This document shows, one piece after another, positions 17,160-25,350 of a stretch of DNA of 63,662 nucleotides. The stretch is from Dyadobacter linearis. Lineage in GTDB: Bacteria > Bacteroidota > Bacteroidia > Cytophagales > Spirosomataceae. A program made the position numbers and the translations under genes. Location: assembly GCF_907165045.1 (NCBI RefSeq), contig NZ_CAJRAU010000014.1, forward strand, positions 1-63,662, given 5' to 3'. The first letter of the stretch is position 1, and each line of letters opens with the position of its first letter. The notes beneath the pieces are model-generated. The model was not told the DNA's origin, ran no database searches, and worked only from the letters and a program-made list of their open reading frames with translations.

Positions 17160-17846
17160 ATGCAACCCGAATTACCTCATTATTCGCTGGTCGCCGTTGA
17201 CGATTTCAAGCCATACAATCGCCGTAAGCTGACGCATGCAAAGTACCTAGCCAGCCGAGGCATCAACCCTGAACAAGCTGCACTTTACCTGAGCGAAATT
17301 AAATTCACTCTGCGCGAAGAGGCCAAATCTCTGCTTTACGACTTTGGAATGATTAACGAGCAGGAGGGTTACGAGGTCAGGTCAAAGCTTTTTCCGACCA
17401 GAGGTTATAAGAAAACCACGGTAGGAGGGAAGGGCATTTCCGTCATTCTGGCTAAGAATAGCAGCCACAAAATTAGGAACTGGTACACCGCGACCTGGAA
17501 AGCCTTTTACTCAATCATGGACTTCCTGACCTTCGAGACAACCGGTGATAGCGAAATCGTCACATATAACTTTATCGTGATTCATGGTGATGTCATGATC
17601 CATAAAGTAGCCGAATATCTTAACACCTTGCCAGTCGGAAGCATCCACCATTATTGCCATCTAGACACTAACGGAAACGGCCAGCGGGCAATGCTTGACC
17701 TGATGAGAGAGACCCCTGGTTGGAAGCATGGGGACATGTCGTGGCAGTATAACGAGTTCAAAGACGCACATGCACAATTTGAAAGTGGATTAAAGACTGG
17801 CAGCAGGGAACGGGCACCCATCGTTTCGAAACACCCCAAAATTTAA
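17160..17846 (+). CDS. Toprim primase-like protein, N-terminally truncated
   Basis: 228 residues from the ATG at 17160, preceded by GTGGAG about 10 bases upstream. The segments LTHAKYLASRGINPEQAALYLSEI, then a Toprim-like core (VYTATWKAFYSIMDFLTF; YNFIVIHGD), and HYCHLDTNGNGQRAML match the C-terminal two thirds of Bacteroidota plasmid primases, where YLDNDxAGxxA is usual. The CHC2 zinc finger that normally forms the first ~80 residues is absent, and the acidic DND Toprim motif reads DTNGNG. The reading frame extends upstream through the transposase remnant, which is not homologous. Activity doubtful. Confidence 0.6.
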   Translation: MQPELPHYSLVAVDDFKPYNRRKLTHAKYLASRGINPEQAALYLSEIKFTLREEAKSLLYDFGMINEQEGYEVRSKLFPTRGYKKTTVGGKGISVILAKNSSHKIRNWYTATWKAFYSIMDFLTFETTGDSEIVTYNFIVIHGDVMIHKVAEYLNTLPVGSIHHYCHLDTNGNGQRAMLDLMRETPGWKHGDMSWQYNEFKDAHAQFESGLKTGSRERAPIVSKHPKI

Positions 17847-17883
17847 GTCGCGTTCCAAAAATGTTAATGCAGTGTCTGATAGA

Positions 17884-18339
17884 TTAAGTCAGAAAATCGA
17901 TCCAATAATTAATTCTGGAAGGTAATATATTTCCATGCTTGCAGACAAAACCGAATAACTCACTCACTGACAGTACTGTGACATCATCAGAATCAGCCTG
18001 AACTTTTCCGTTAGTTGAGAACAAATAGATGTGGTCAGCAATCCCTCTAAGCCGTTCATCAAGCCCGACATTACCTTGCTTTACCTGGGCAACAGCTGTT
18101 TGTGATGTGATTGAATGTTTTAAAATGAATTCATATCCAATGGTTGCTGGTTTGCAGGAACTTGGAATTATGCAATACCCCTTAATCTTTTGAAAATAGA
18201 GATCGACAACATCTTCACAGTCATCGGCACCGATAAATTTAAAAAATGTCGCTTCAGTAATTCCTTCACTTGTTGAATCAGATTCAAACTTTTTTCTGTC
18301 AATTATAGGTGAAAAGGCCAATTTAGTAAATTGGTGCAT
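17884..18339 (-). CDS. PD-(D/E)XK nuclease-like hypothetical protein
   Basis: 151 residues. The central part GYCIIPSSCKPATIGYEFILKH...AVAQVKQGNVGLD has the order E/D, beta strand, Q-x-K-x-G seen in PD-(D/E)XK endonuclease-fold proteins, followed by DHIYLFSTNGKV. Its ATG overlaps the TAA of an upstream frame (TAATG at 18341-18337), indicating translation coupled to a now truncated gene. Restriction-like or anti-plasmid function is possible but unproven. Confidence 0.45.
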   Translation of the reverse strand: MHQFTKLAFSPIIDRKKFESDSTSEGITEATFFKFIGADDCEDVVDLYFQKIKGYCIIPSSCKPATIGYEFILKHSITSQTAVAQVKQGNVGLDERLRGIADHIYLFSTNGKVQADSDDVTVLSVSELFGFVCKHGNILPSRINYWIDFLT

Positions 18340-18493
18340 TAATGGTTCGTGGATTGCCTGGAAAGCTTTAGCTGGACGAAAGCAGGCAATAATCTTTCCA
18401 GGATATTTTCTTCGCTTCCAATCTCAATCCATTCACACTTCCTCTGATTATGAATATCTATTTCTAGATGCAATGGATCATCTGAATAGAACT
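18339..18493 (-). pseudogene. C-terminal coding remnant upstream of the nuclease-like gene
   Basis: About 50 sense codons (DDPLHLEIDIHNQRKCEW..., then EENILERLLPAFVQLKL) end in TAA overlapping the next ATG. An in-frame stop lies just upstream and no ATG opens it. It reads like the tail of a protein whose front is lost. Family not recognised. The following 18494-18831 shows no gene. Confidence 0.35.
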
Positions 18494-18831
18494 AGTCAGA
18501 TTTAATACATCCTAAGTAGATGGAACAGAGCTTTTATACTTTTTACGTACTGACTGTTCATATTCACCTAGGCTGTTAACTTCCTAAAACGGGCCAACCT
18601 ATTCCATAGATATTATTTTTTATGCAATAATTAACAACGTCGTCATGTGTCTTCCCATTTTTAGGGTCGTGTCTAATATGTAATCGCCAAATCATTTTTT
18701 TATATGTGAGCGGTTGATTTTAAACGAGATAAACATTCGTTTACTACTACCGCTGACATGGATTTTATCACTTAGTGAAGCCAAATGTTGGATATATACA
18801 AGTTTATTTCGTTCTGGACATATTCTACCAT

Positions 18832-19314
18832 TTATTCCTCACGGTTCATAAGCTTAATGCCTTTTTTATCTTTAGTCATCTCGTAATTTCCGTTTGGAAT
18901 AAAGAAATCTCCGTTTTCATCACGGATAAAATTAATTTTAATTAAAAGCAGCGTTTCTTCGGCATGCTTAATTTTCTCCTTATCAGCCATGGCATCTTTT
19001 ATCATAAAGGCCCCCAGACAGCATAAAAGAAAAGCGGAAAATACCAAGCTTACCGCCACGATGTTTTGACCAATGCCGGTAGACAGGTTCCCCCACCATA
19101 TAGTCCAGGCAGAAGCGTTATGCCCGTAGTGGTTGTTATAAGTAACCGGCTTGATCGTTTCATTCACCTTCGCAGCAGCCTGTTCAATCTTGTCAACGGA
19201 TTTCTCGACAGCCAACATCAGTGGTACGATCTCGGGCTCGATTGCTGATTCTGATAAGTTAAAGCGGAGTGCCAGCCTGTGGCGTTCCGCAGCGAGGTTT
19301 GTATGTTTTTCCAT
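18832..19314 (-). CDS. plasmid membrane protein of unknown function
   Basis: 160 residues. The N half is polar with a helical MLAVEKSVDKIEQAAAKVNETIKP stretch; one strong membrane helix (about 84-107, IVAVSLVFSAFLLCCLGAFMI) follows, then a basic cytoplasmic-type tail. The start overlaps the stop of the ParA-like gene (TGATG), so the two are co-translated. Small membrane proteins of this kind occur beside ParA-like genes in mobilisation regions of Bacteroidota plasmids. Function unknown. Confidence 0.6.
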   Translation of the reverse strand: MEKHTNLAAERHRLALRFNLSESAIEPEIVPLMLAVEKSVDKIEQAAAKVNETIKPVTYNNHYGHNASAWTIWWGNLSTGIGQNIVAVSLVFSAFLLCCLGAFMIKDAMADKEKIKHAEETLLLIKINFIRDENGDFFIPNGNYEMTKDKKGIKLMNREE

Positions 19315-20021
19315 CAGCTAATAATTTCCTGTATTTCCTGCTGTTTTTTACGGTACATGATCCTGGACATCATACCCAGGGATGCCGGGTCCGGATCAGG
19401 CTGGCTGATTAGGTCTATTATTTCCTTAACAGCACCACCACTACCCAGGTCACCAAATTGTTTGCAATCTATCCCAAGCTCTTTAAGTTTTTCAACCGCC
19501 TTTTCAGCTGTTTCTTTACCGCTAAAAGTGCCCATATTGACCACCATTGTTATAGGAAATTGCCCGGCAATTCTAGCAGACACTGCGTTGTAATAATTTA
19601 CGCAGGAAGCCAGGGCATCACGTCCTGCAACAATGACAAATAAACGCAGCATAGTGTCTCTATCTGCCAGTTCCCTGCGCAGTTCATCAGCCAGGTCATC
19701 TTCTTGCAGCAGGCGTAAGAATTCAGCCGATTCAGGTGCACCAAAATCAATGAAATAATTTTCAGATTTTCCCTTGGACAACTTATCGAGCAGATCAACA
19801 ATTACATCCCGTTCCATTTTTTTGTACTCATTGAGTATAGAGAAACTCCGGACACGATCTTTGCCGACTACCGCGCCCAGACGCCCGATGGATGTGCCCG
19901 TAGATTCGTCCAGATCAATAAAATTTGTTTTCTGTTCTTTCTGGTTTTGTGCTACAAACCATATAAACAGGGATTTGCCTACGCCACCTTTTGACTGTAA
20001 TACCAGATTAATTTGCTTCAT
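19314..20021 (-). CDS. ParA/MinD-like ATPase of the mobilisation region
   Basis: 235 residues. Deviant Walker A KGGVGKS at residues 11-17 and a Walker B-like YFIDFGAPE. It differs from the 13.6-kb ParA throughout, and its partners are a small basic protein (20056-20424) and a membrane protein rather than the ribbon-helix-helix protein. All three lie on the minus strand, back to back with the relaxase genes. Possible roles are placing the transfer complex or stabilising the plasmid. Confidence 0.8.
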   Translation of the reverse strand: MKQINLVLQSKGGVGKSLFIWFVAQNQKEQKTNFIDLDESTGTSIGRLGAVVGKDRVRSFSILNEYKKMERDVIVDLLDKLSKGKSENYFIDFGAPESAEFLRLLQEDDLADELRRELADRDTMLRLFVIVAGRDALASCVNYYNAVSARIAGQFPITMVVNMGTFSGKETAEKAVEKLKELGIDCKQFGDLGSGGAVKEIIDLISQPDPDPASLGMMSRIMYRKKQQEIQEIIS

Positions 20022-20055
20022 GCTAATAGTTATTGATTATTAATAAAGTACAATA

Positions 20056-20424
20056 TCAGAAATTAGTAAAATCCATTCCCGGATCTTTCTTCCCTTTTGG
20101 TTCTTTTGTGGCTTTTTCAACGATTGTACCTAAATCCTGTTCAGACAGGGCAGGAGGGAGGGCCGCTGGGTCCGATGGTTGGCTGACTGGCGGGCCTGGT
20201 GCAGCTATCAGCGGAGCGAGCTGGGCGGCCTGCTTGCTTTTACGTCTTCTTTTCAGGTTATAGATAGCGTCCTCTGTGATGTCAATGCCCAACTCATCTT
20301 TGACCTGGCGGATCATGATCTGAGCCGGGATGTCAAAGAGGTAATCGCCATAGTACCTGGCCAGCAGATCAAAGCGACCTTTCAGCTTCATTTCAAATGC
20401 CTGCAAGACATACTTCTTATCCAT
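20056..20424 (-). CDS. small plasmid protein, paralogue of 34125-34388
   Basis: 122 residues from the ATG at 20424 (MDKKYVLQAFEM). The first 65 residues (LKGRFDLLARYYGDYLFDIP..., VKDELGIDITEDAIYNLKRRRK) look helical and basic, like a small DNA-binding domain, followed by a proline/alanine-rich linker and a charged tail. About two thirds of the first 65 residues are identical to the protein at 34125-34388. It heads the operon with the ParA-like ATPase and membrane protein, facing the oriT region. Confidence 0.65.
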   Translation of the reverse strand: MDKKYVLQAFEMKLKGRFDLLARYYGDYLFDIPAQIMIRQVKDELGIDITEDAIYNLKRRRKSKQAAQLAPLIAAPGPPVSQPSDPAALPPALSEQDLGTIVEKATKEPKGKKDPGMDFTNF

Positions 20425-20578
20425 AAGACAACAAAAGGACATTTTTTAAACAACTATAAAACTAAAATAGAACAGAAACTTAACATATTCAATAAATGAC
20501 AGAGAAAAAAGTAAAAAAAAATAGTTACTAGCGCTATATTCGTGCGTTTGTTATTTGTGTTAAGGTAAAGCAAGCCAT

Positions 20579-20679
20579 GTGTTTGTATATACAAATTTTC
20601 CGCTTCGCTTCAAATTTGCATCTACAAACACACTGGTCGTACCTCCCTTGACTTGCCGGGGCGCTGCCCCAAACCCCGG
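20579..20679. other. candidate oriT: long inverted repeat plus GC-rich hairpin
   Basis: Two 20-base arms (20579-20598 and 20612-20631) are inverted copies with 18 of 20 positions matching, around a 13-base loop. They are followed by CCGGGGCGCTGCCCC (20656-20670), which contains a GGGGC-3-GCCCC hairpin, and CCCCGG at 20674, which can pair with the first CCGGGG. The site lies between the divergent ParA-like operon and the accessory-protein/relaxase pair, where an oriT is expected. The nick position cannot be read. Confidence 0.6.
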
Positions 20680-20709
20680 TGTCACGGACACCTTTTTATA
20701 CTTTGAGCT

Positions 20710-21048
20710 ATGGAAGACAATGAGAAGAACCCGCATTATGAAGCCCGCAAGGCCGGAGCAGCCCAGCGGGAAAATAAGGGCAAAATGATCCCTGTCCGGG
20801 TCACTGAGCAGGAGCATGCACAGATCAAGGCCAACGCGATCCTGGCCGGCCTGAGCGTGTCTGAATACCTGCGCCGGCTGAGCACCGGCCACCAGGTGCA
20901 AGCTCGGTTTGAAAAGGAAGAAAAGCGGAATTTGCAAGGTATCGGTACCAACCTGAACCAACTGGCCGCATATGCCAACAAAGGGTTCTTTTATGAAAAG
21001 CCTTTGCTTGAAGTTTTGGATCAACTTAAAAAAATACTAAAATATTGA
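20710..21048 (+). CDS. relaxosome accessory protein (MobC-like)
   Basis: 112 residues. Basic N terminus followed by MIPVRVTEQEHAQIKANAILAGLSVSEYLRRLSTGH, the ribbon-helix-helix pattern of MobC/plasmid mobilisation relaxosome proteins, and a helical tail with GTNLNQLAAYANKG, a MobC-family signature. It would bind oriT and help the relaxase. Its stop TGA overlaps the TTG start of the relaxase. GC-rich relative to the surrounding plasmid backbone. Confidence 0.85.
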   Translation: MEDNEKNPHYEARKAGAAQRENKGKMIPVRVTEQEHAQIKANAILAGLSVSEYLRRLSTGHQVQARFEKEEKRNLQGIGTNLNQLAAYANKGFFYEKPLLEVLDQLKKILKY

Positions 21049-21869
21049 TTGCCAAGACATCGATCGGATCGAGCTTTTCAGGCGCGATCCATTATGGCGC
21101 TGGCTATACCGTTGAAGGAAAAGAGATCATGGGCAAAGCGGACCTGCTGGTTACGCACAACGTGGTTTCGCGTGACCCGGAAGGCATCGCAGCCGAGATG
21201 CAGCAGGAGGCTTCTTACAGCCGGTGCAAGACACCGGTGTGGCATTCGTCTATCAGCTGGAAGCCGGAAGAGAAGCCTACCCGTGAGCAGATGATCGAGA
21301 CGGCCAACCGGTACTGTAAAAAAATGGGGGCGGATCCTAATGACCATCAGATTGCCGTTTACGAGCACCATGACAAGCCGCACCAGCATATCCATGTTTA
21401 CATTAACCGCGTGCCGACCGATGGGACCAAGGCGCTGGAAACTTCGCACAATTATGCGCGCAATGTCCGGATCTGTAAAGAGATCACGCAGGAACTGGGC
21501 TTTTCCAAGCTGGAAAAGTTGGAAGAAGGTAAACTACGGCATGTGGCCGTTAACCAGGAGGAAGCCCAGAAGGTCGTTAACATGGCAATCAAGGCTGCTT
21601 TGAAAGAAGAATCTGAAACCCCGGAAGACATGGAGCGGCGGTTGAAGGAAAAAGGGATCGAGTGCAAATACAAGATCGAAGAAGGCAGGCTGAAATATTC
21701 CAGTTACAGCTATCAGGGCGTACCAATTAAGGGGCAGGACGTTGGCTTTACCGCGAAACAGTTACAGGCCAGGCTGGACAAGAACCTGGAAGCTAAAAAG
21801 GAGCAGTCGCAGCAAGTCAAACCGGATATTGAACACAAGCAGAAACGGGGCCGCGGGATGGGGCTTTAA
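21045..21869 (+). CDS. relaxase / mobilisation nuclease
   Basis: 274 residues starting with TTG overlapping the previous stop. The N terminus MIAKTSIGSSFSGAIHYG carries the catalytic-type tyrosine region, and HDKPHQHIHVYINRV is the histidine triad motif III of MOBP/MOBB relaxases. It would nick oriT and lead the strand during conjugal mobilisation. The C terminus is short and basic, with no primase or helicase domain. No type IV secretion genes are in the window, so mobilisable rather than self-transmissible as far as seen. Confidence 0.9.
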   Translation: MIAKTSIGSSFSGAIHYGAGYTVEGKEIMGKADLLVTHNVVSRDPEGIAAEMQQEASYSRCKTPVWHSSISWKPEEKPTREQMIETANRYCKKMGADPNDHQIAVYEHHDKPHQHIHVYINRVPTDGTKALETSHNYARNVRICKEITQELGFSKLEKLEEGKLRHVAVNQEEAQKVVNMAIKAALKEESETPEDMERRLKEKGIECKYKIEEGRLKYSSYSYQGVPIKGQDVGFTAKQLQARLDKNLEAKKEQSQQVKPDIEHKQKRGRGMGL

Positions 21870-21961
21870 AAATGCGGTTTATATCTTGCCAAACTGTTAA
21901 AGCAGGTGTGCAAAACAAATGGGGAAAGGCGCTGCACCTGATGCCAATGTAAGCCAATGCA

Positions 21962-22128
21962 CTGAATATTCCATTAGTGATTATTACCGGTTTAATTGCC
22001 GGTTTCTATGTTCTGATCACAACCTTTTCTTATGAAATTCACTGGTCAGTGATTGTTTTTTTGTGCTGCTATTGCTAGGCGCAGTCGGGTTATTGTTTGC
22101 AGTAATCTATTGGCCAGGTCAAGATTAA
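21962..22128 (+). pseudogene. small two-helix membrane protein, frameshifted
   Basis: Frame one gives LNIPLVIITGLIAGFYVLIT... and breaks at a run of seven T (22066-22072); frame two continues VLLLLGAVGLLFAVIYWPGQD to TAA at 22128. One extra T restores a ~55-residue protein with two membrane helices. No ATG opens the first frame. Lies directly downstream of the relaxase. Confidence 0.45.
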
Positions 22129-22158
22129 AAAACGGCACCCTGTCACGGTGCCGTTTTT
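22128..22158. terminator. bidirectional rho-independent terminator
   Basis: AAAAACGGCACC (22128-22139), a 7-base loop, GGTGCCGTTTTT (22147-22158): a perfect 12-bp stem with A and T tracts on both sides. It separates the converging relaxase unit and the small gene at 22163-22336. Confidence 0.85.
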
Positions 22159-22162
22159 ACAA

Positions 22163-22336
22163 TCAATTTTTATGCTTCGTCGGATCAACCAAAACATAGG
22201 ATGATCCAGCTTTCGGGGTCGGCGGTAAAATATTTCCCGCTATTGAAGTAATCTCATTCCCCTTACCACCTTTTGGACCGATGGTTTGATATTGTCCACT
22301 TTTCGGGGCGGACATGCCCGGACGTAATTTTGCCAT
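22163..22336 (-). CDS. small YjzC-like protein
   Basis: 57 residues from the ATG at 22336 (MAKLRPGMSAPKSGQYQTIG). The pattern PGxxxPxSGxY near the start, then GKGNEI and PPTPKAGSSYVLVDPTKHK, resembles the YjzC family of very small proteins of unknown role. A start nine codons upstream is possible. It is followed by the terminator at 22128-22158. Confidence 0.55.
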   Translation of the reverse strand: MAKLRPGMSAPKSGQYQTIGPKGGKGNEITSIAGNILPPTPKAGSSYVLVDPTKHKN

Positions 22337-22519
22337 TTTTATAACAATTTGAAATGATCTCATGAATTCGCTGGGAATGAGTTTCCAGTGCTGAGACGAA
22401 TTCGAACTACTTTCAAAAAAATGTCGCTACTTTCGAACTCAAAACAAGGGGCACATAAGCGTAAGGTTGAGAAAACCAGCTTATTAAACACGTCGGGCAA
22501 GGATTTGTTTTTTCCCCTG

Positions 22520-22550
22520 AAAGCGGTTCCCCAACGGTTCCGCTTTTTTT
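22520..22550 (+). terminator. rho-independent terminator-like hairpin
   Basis: AAAGCGG (22520-22526) pairs with CCGCTTT (22540-22546), followed by more T. No supported gene precedes it on the plus strand; the 22388-22519 frame has no homology I recognise. Confidence 0.45.
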
Positions 22551-22591
22551 ATGTATGTCTATCTCGGCATTTTAGTTTCGTTGAACATTGA

Positions 22592-23136
22592 TTTATATAG
22601 TGCAGGACTCTCACCCTTACTTACATAATGCACTCCGACCATAAAAGATTCATTTCTTGCTGTCAAATTTGAGCCCTGGCGAGAGATCGAAGCGTGTTGC
22701 TAGATATGCAGTATGATTTATCCTATAATGCTCTGAGCGCAATAAAATGAGGCATCTCTAAGACTCGGTTTCGCGCGGGTAATTGATAATATGAATACGT
22801 AGTATTTATATTATATATGATACGCGCGGGTGCGAGCCTTGTAAGTATCTGATGGTTACAATATAGTTACAAATGGGATTTTTCCAGGAAGCGATCCGTG
22901 TAATTTTTTTTATTATTTAAGAGAAATATTGGATTTCTATCAGGCAGCAACTGTTCTGATCCTGTCTTCAGTTATTAGATTCCCGGTAGCATAATGTCTA
23001 CGAGCGGATACTCAGCTAATGTGATTTGTCGGTCAGATTCAAACATGCATTACGATTTGAATAGAGCGCATTCAGGAGGCATATTTTATTTGCTAGTACA
23101 GAAAGGGAAATTCGTTCCAACTCATTAATCTAAGTT
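22592..23136. other. intergenic, nothing firm
   Basis: No gene seen. GGTTTCGCGCGGGTAATTGA (22767 onward) resembles GTTTCGCGAGACGGGTAATA near 1770, and ACGCGCGGGT recurs at 22821, so this may hold a further eroded repeat. Confidence 0.3.
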
Positions 23137-23724
23137 TTAAATATTAATAGTTGTTATACGAAAGACCTTTTTGCTAGTGGTTAAAGGGGTGTGTATAAAC
23201 TCTTTTTCTTCTCCAGTTTTGAAAATGTACCCTTTCCCCTTCTCTCCTTTAATGGTGGTCAAAGAATAATAAAAGGGCGCATCATCAATTTGGTCGTATG
23301 GAAATGTATCAGTGTTTAATTTCACATTGAAGGATGCTAACAGGCTGGAGGAGCCGGGCAAACAGGGTAATCCATTTGTCCCACGAAGCTGATAATGTTC
23401 TCTGCCTTTGTAATAGAATCCGATCCAATCAACTTCACTTATATTCAAAAATTCAAACGCTGTATCAAAATATAAATGCCACTGCATTTCATTTGGCATT
23501 AAACCTGTTTTACCAGTGTTAATGCAGTAAAAATTCAATATTCTGTGATTTTGAGTGCCTGTCGAAATCTCTAAAACTATATCTAGCTTCGGGTTATTCA
23601 ATCGCTGTATAACCAACGTAATCACATACGTTAATATAATGCCTGAAACTATATTGGAATAGAAGTTTGGCCAAAAATTTTCCCAAAAGCCTTCGAAAAG
23701 ACATACCATTTCAATACTAACCAT
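23137..23724 (-). CDS. membrane-anchored hypothetical protein
   Basis: 195 residues with one N-terminal membrane helix (about 24-40, IVSGIILTYVITLVIQRL) and a soluble C-terminal domain of mixed strands. Its ATG overlaps the stop of the upstream gene (TAATG at 23726-23722), so the pair is co-translated. No family recognised. Its partner is a 4-fold beta-flower protein, which suggests an accessory two-gene module. Confidence 0.55.
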   Translation of the reverse strand: MVSIEMVCLFEGFWENFWPNFYSNIVSGIILTYVITLVIQRLNNPKLDIVLEISTGTQNHRILNFYCINTGKTGLMPNEMQWHLYFDTAFEFLNISEVDWIGFYYKGREHYQLRGTNGLPCLPGSSSLLASFNVKLNTDTFPYDQIDDAPFYYSLTTIKGEKGKGYIFKTGEEKEFIHTPLTTSKKVFRITTINI

Positions 23725-24032
23725 TATCGAAGCTTATTTTTATCTAAATCTACAAAACCCGAGACAGTGCCAATAGAGCCTGAATTTCCCGGATTTCCAG
23801 CATTTCCAATGTTGCCAGCATCTCCGGCATTTCCATAGTTAATATTTTTATATGGGCTGTTTGAACGACGAAGAAGCCTGTTACTAGAAACAACTTCACC
23901 AAGATATTTTCCACTGATATCAACGAAAAAATTGGAAACGCGGCGGCCTATGTTTTTGCCGGTGGTTGCATACAAACGTTCGCCAGATGCGTTAGCAATG
24001 TGATTTCCCTTTGAATCGAATAGACGTTCCAT
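23724..24032 (-). CDS. 4-fold beta-flower domain protein with glycine-rich tail
   Basis: 102 residues. Residues 1-55 contain repeated short units of the form LFDSKGNHIA, LYATTGKNIGR, FVDISGKYLGEV, the hallmark of the 4-fold beta-flower fold known from MukF/polymorphic-toxin-type small proteins. The tail has tandem GNAGDAGNIGNAGNPGNSG repeats (about 67-88). It is co-translated with the membrane protein downstream. The pairing hints at a defence or toxin-type module, but no catalytic residues are visible. Confidence 0.55.
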   Translation of the reverse strand: MERLFDSKGNHIANASGERLYATTGKNIGRRVSNFFVDISGKYLGEVVSSNRLLRRSNSPYKNINYGNAGDAGNIGNAGNPGNSGSIGTVSGFVDLDKNKLR

Positions 24033-24261
24033 AGATTTAGATTGTTGTGCTGCAATTTAATAAGTATGAAGCAGTTCTTTCAATTTGTTTACAAGCAGGG
24101 GATATATGCCGCAATAACCATCATTTGAAAAACTTATATTTAACACAAGGTATATGTAATCCATTGTATTTGAGGTATTTGTGACTGGTAAGGCACTGGT
24201 TGCCTTAGTCCCGAATAGTTGGGCCGATTTAAGCAGCTATATATTGCCTAGTTAGTAAGTG

Positions 24262-25227
24262 CTAGATGTTTTCTCGGTATTGTGCAGTAAACCGAGCTTC
24301 AAAATACTTTAACATGTTATTAGTCAACCCTTCCGCTGCCATGGCGTAAACCTGAGATTGCATGGTGCCGCCTTGAACAGACTCACTTTCAAAAGTTGCC
24401 AATTGGTCTACAAAAATTTCCCAAGTCCTCATTGCTTTAAGTAGACTTCTAACACGATCGGGATCTGTGTATCCTGCACGGAGATCTTTTGCTAGCCGAG
24501 CTACAAACAATCTCAAGCTGGATTTTGATGCTTGATAATCTTGTCCTGCAGCAATATTCATTGCAGTTTGTGTCAGAGGCGCGTTTGGATAAAGCGTCTC
24601 TGTAACAAGTTCGTTTGTTGCGCTTAAAAATTTGTGGGCTTCGTTGATATACAGCAACGCTTCTTTGGCGGAAACTGATATATCCGTAAGCTCGTGTACA
24701 ACCGTATGTCTTACTCGTATAAGTTCTTCTAAGGTCTTAATATTTCCTTCGATATCATCAATTATTGGAACGGAAGCCTTTTTGTTAATCTCAATTTCCC
24801 ATCTATCAGTAATCGTGGAAATTCGATCTTTAAACTTCAAATCCATCAGCCGGTCCATCAAGCCAATAATTTCTTCAATTCGGTTTAATGCAAGCAAATG
24901 GGATGTTAGCTCTCCCATTGTGATTTTTCGTCCATGGAGGGCCTTGAGCAATGCAGCATCGAACTTACTTACCTCTATGGACTTAAATATATTTGTACTA
25001 TACGGTTCCCCACTATCCACTAGTTCCTTCACAACCTCCTGAAAAAAAACCTCAATCATTGTCACTATCTTAACTGGAACATAATTTAGCCAATTGCCAT
25101 CCGCTGCATCTAGTTCTGGAATTGATCTTGAAAGGAAGTTTAATGAGGTATAGCTCCATTTTCCAAGCGTTGCCGCGCGTTCTCTTTTCTCAAAGATCTC
25201 TTCTATATAGTCCCTTTTCTTGCCCAT
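24262..25227 (-). CDS. HEPN-domain protein with C-terminal LprI-like domain
   Basis: 321 residues from the ATG at 25227. A GTG start at 25269 is possible, but it lies inside a repeat just below a promoter-like TATTTTTG (minus strand, 25285-25278). The middle region contains RHTVVHE, the R-x4-H motif of HEPN ribonuclease folds, within helical sequence. The C-terminal ~100 residues follow the LprI/DUF1311 pattern (TQTAMNIAAGQDYQASKSSL, W-x-x-F-x-D, QGGTMQSQVYAMAAEGLTNNM) but with the family's cysteines absent, as expected for a cytoplasmic version. HEPN proteins often act as RNases in toxin-antitoxin and anti-phage systems; that role is inferred. Confidence 0.55.
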   Translation of the reverse strand: MGKKRDYIEEIFEKRERAATLGKWSYTSLNFLSRSIPELDAADGNWLNYVPVKIVTMIEVFFQEVVKELVDSGEPYSTNIFKSIEVSKFDAALLKALHGRKITMGELTSHLLALNRIEEIIGLMDRLMDLKFKDRISTITDRWEIEINKKASVPIIDDIEGNIKTLEELIRVRHTVVHELTDISVSAKEALLYINEAHKFLSATNELVTETLYPNAPLTQTAMNIAAGQDYQASKSSLRLFVARLAKDLRAGYTDPDRVRSLLKAMRTWEIFVDQLATFESESVQGGTMQSQVYAMAAEGLTNNMLKYFEARFTAQYRENI

Positions 25228-25243
25228 GTTGAAAATGTTAATA

Positions 25244-25320
25244 CCTTTAAACTTCGGAATTGTTTGCACTATTTCGACAAAAATAATTTACGCAGCTGAG
25301 TTAATTAAAACTGTGGTTAT
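25244..25320. repeat. 77-bp dispersed repeat, copy A
   Basis: Begins CCTTTAAACTTCGGAATTG and ends near GTGGTTA. It lies directly upstream of the HEPN gene. On the minus strand it contains TATTTTTG, an exact match to the Bacteroidota -7 element TAnnTTTG. Two more copies: 25351-25428 and 49060-49135. Confidence 0.7.
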
Positions 25321-25350
25321 TATGTAAATCACCAGCTAGCTCTAAAGTGT

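Noticed and set aside
22388..22591. 67-codon plus-strand frame
   Set aside because: Runs through a terminator hairpin and has no coding character.
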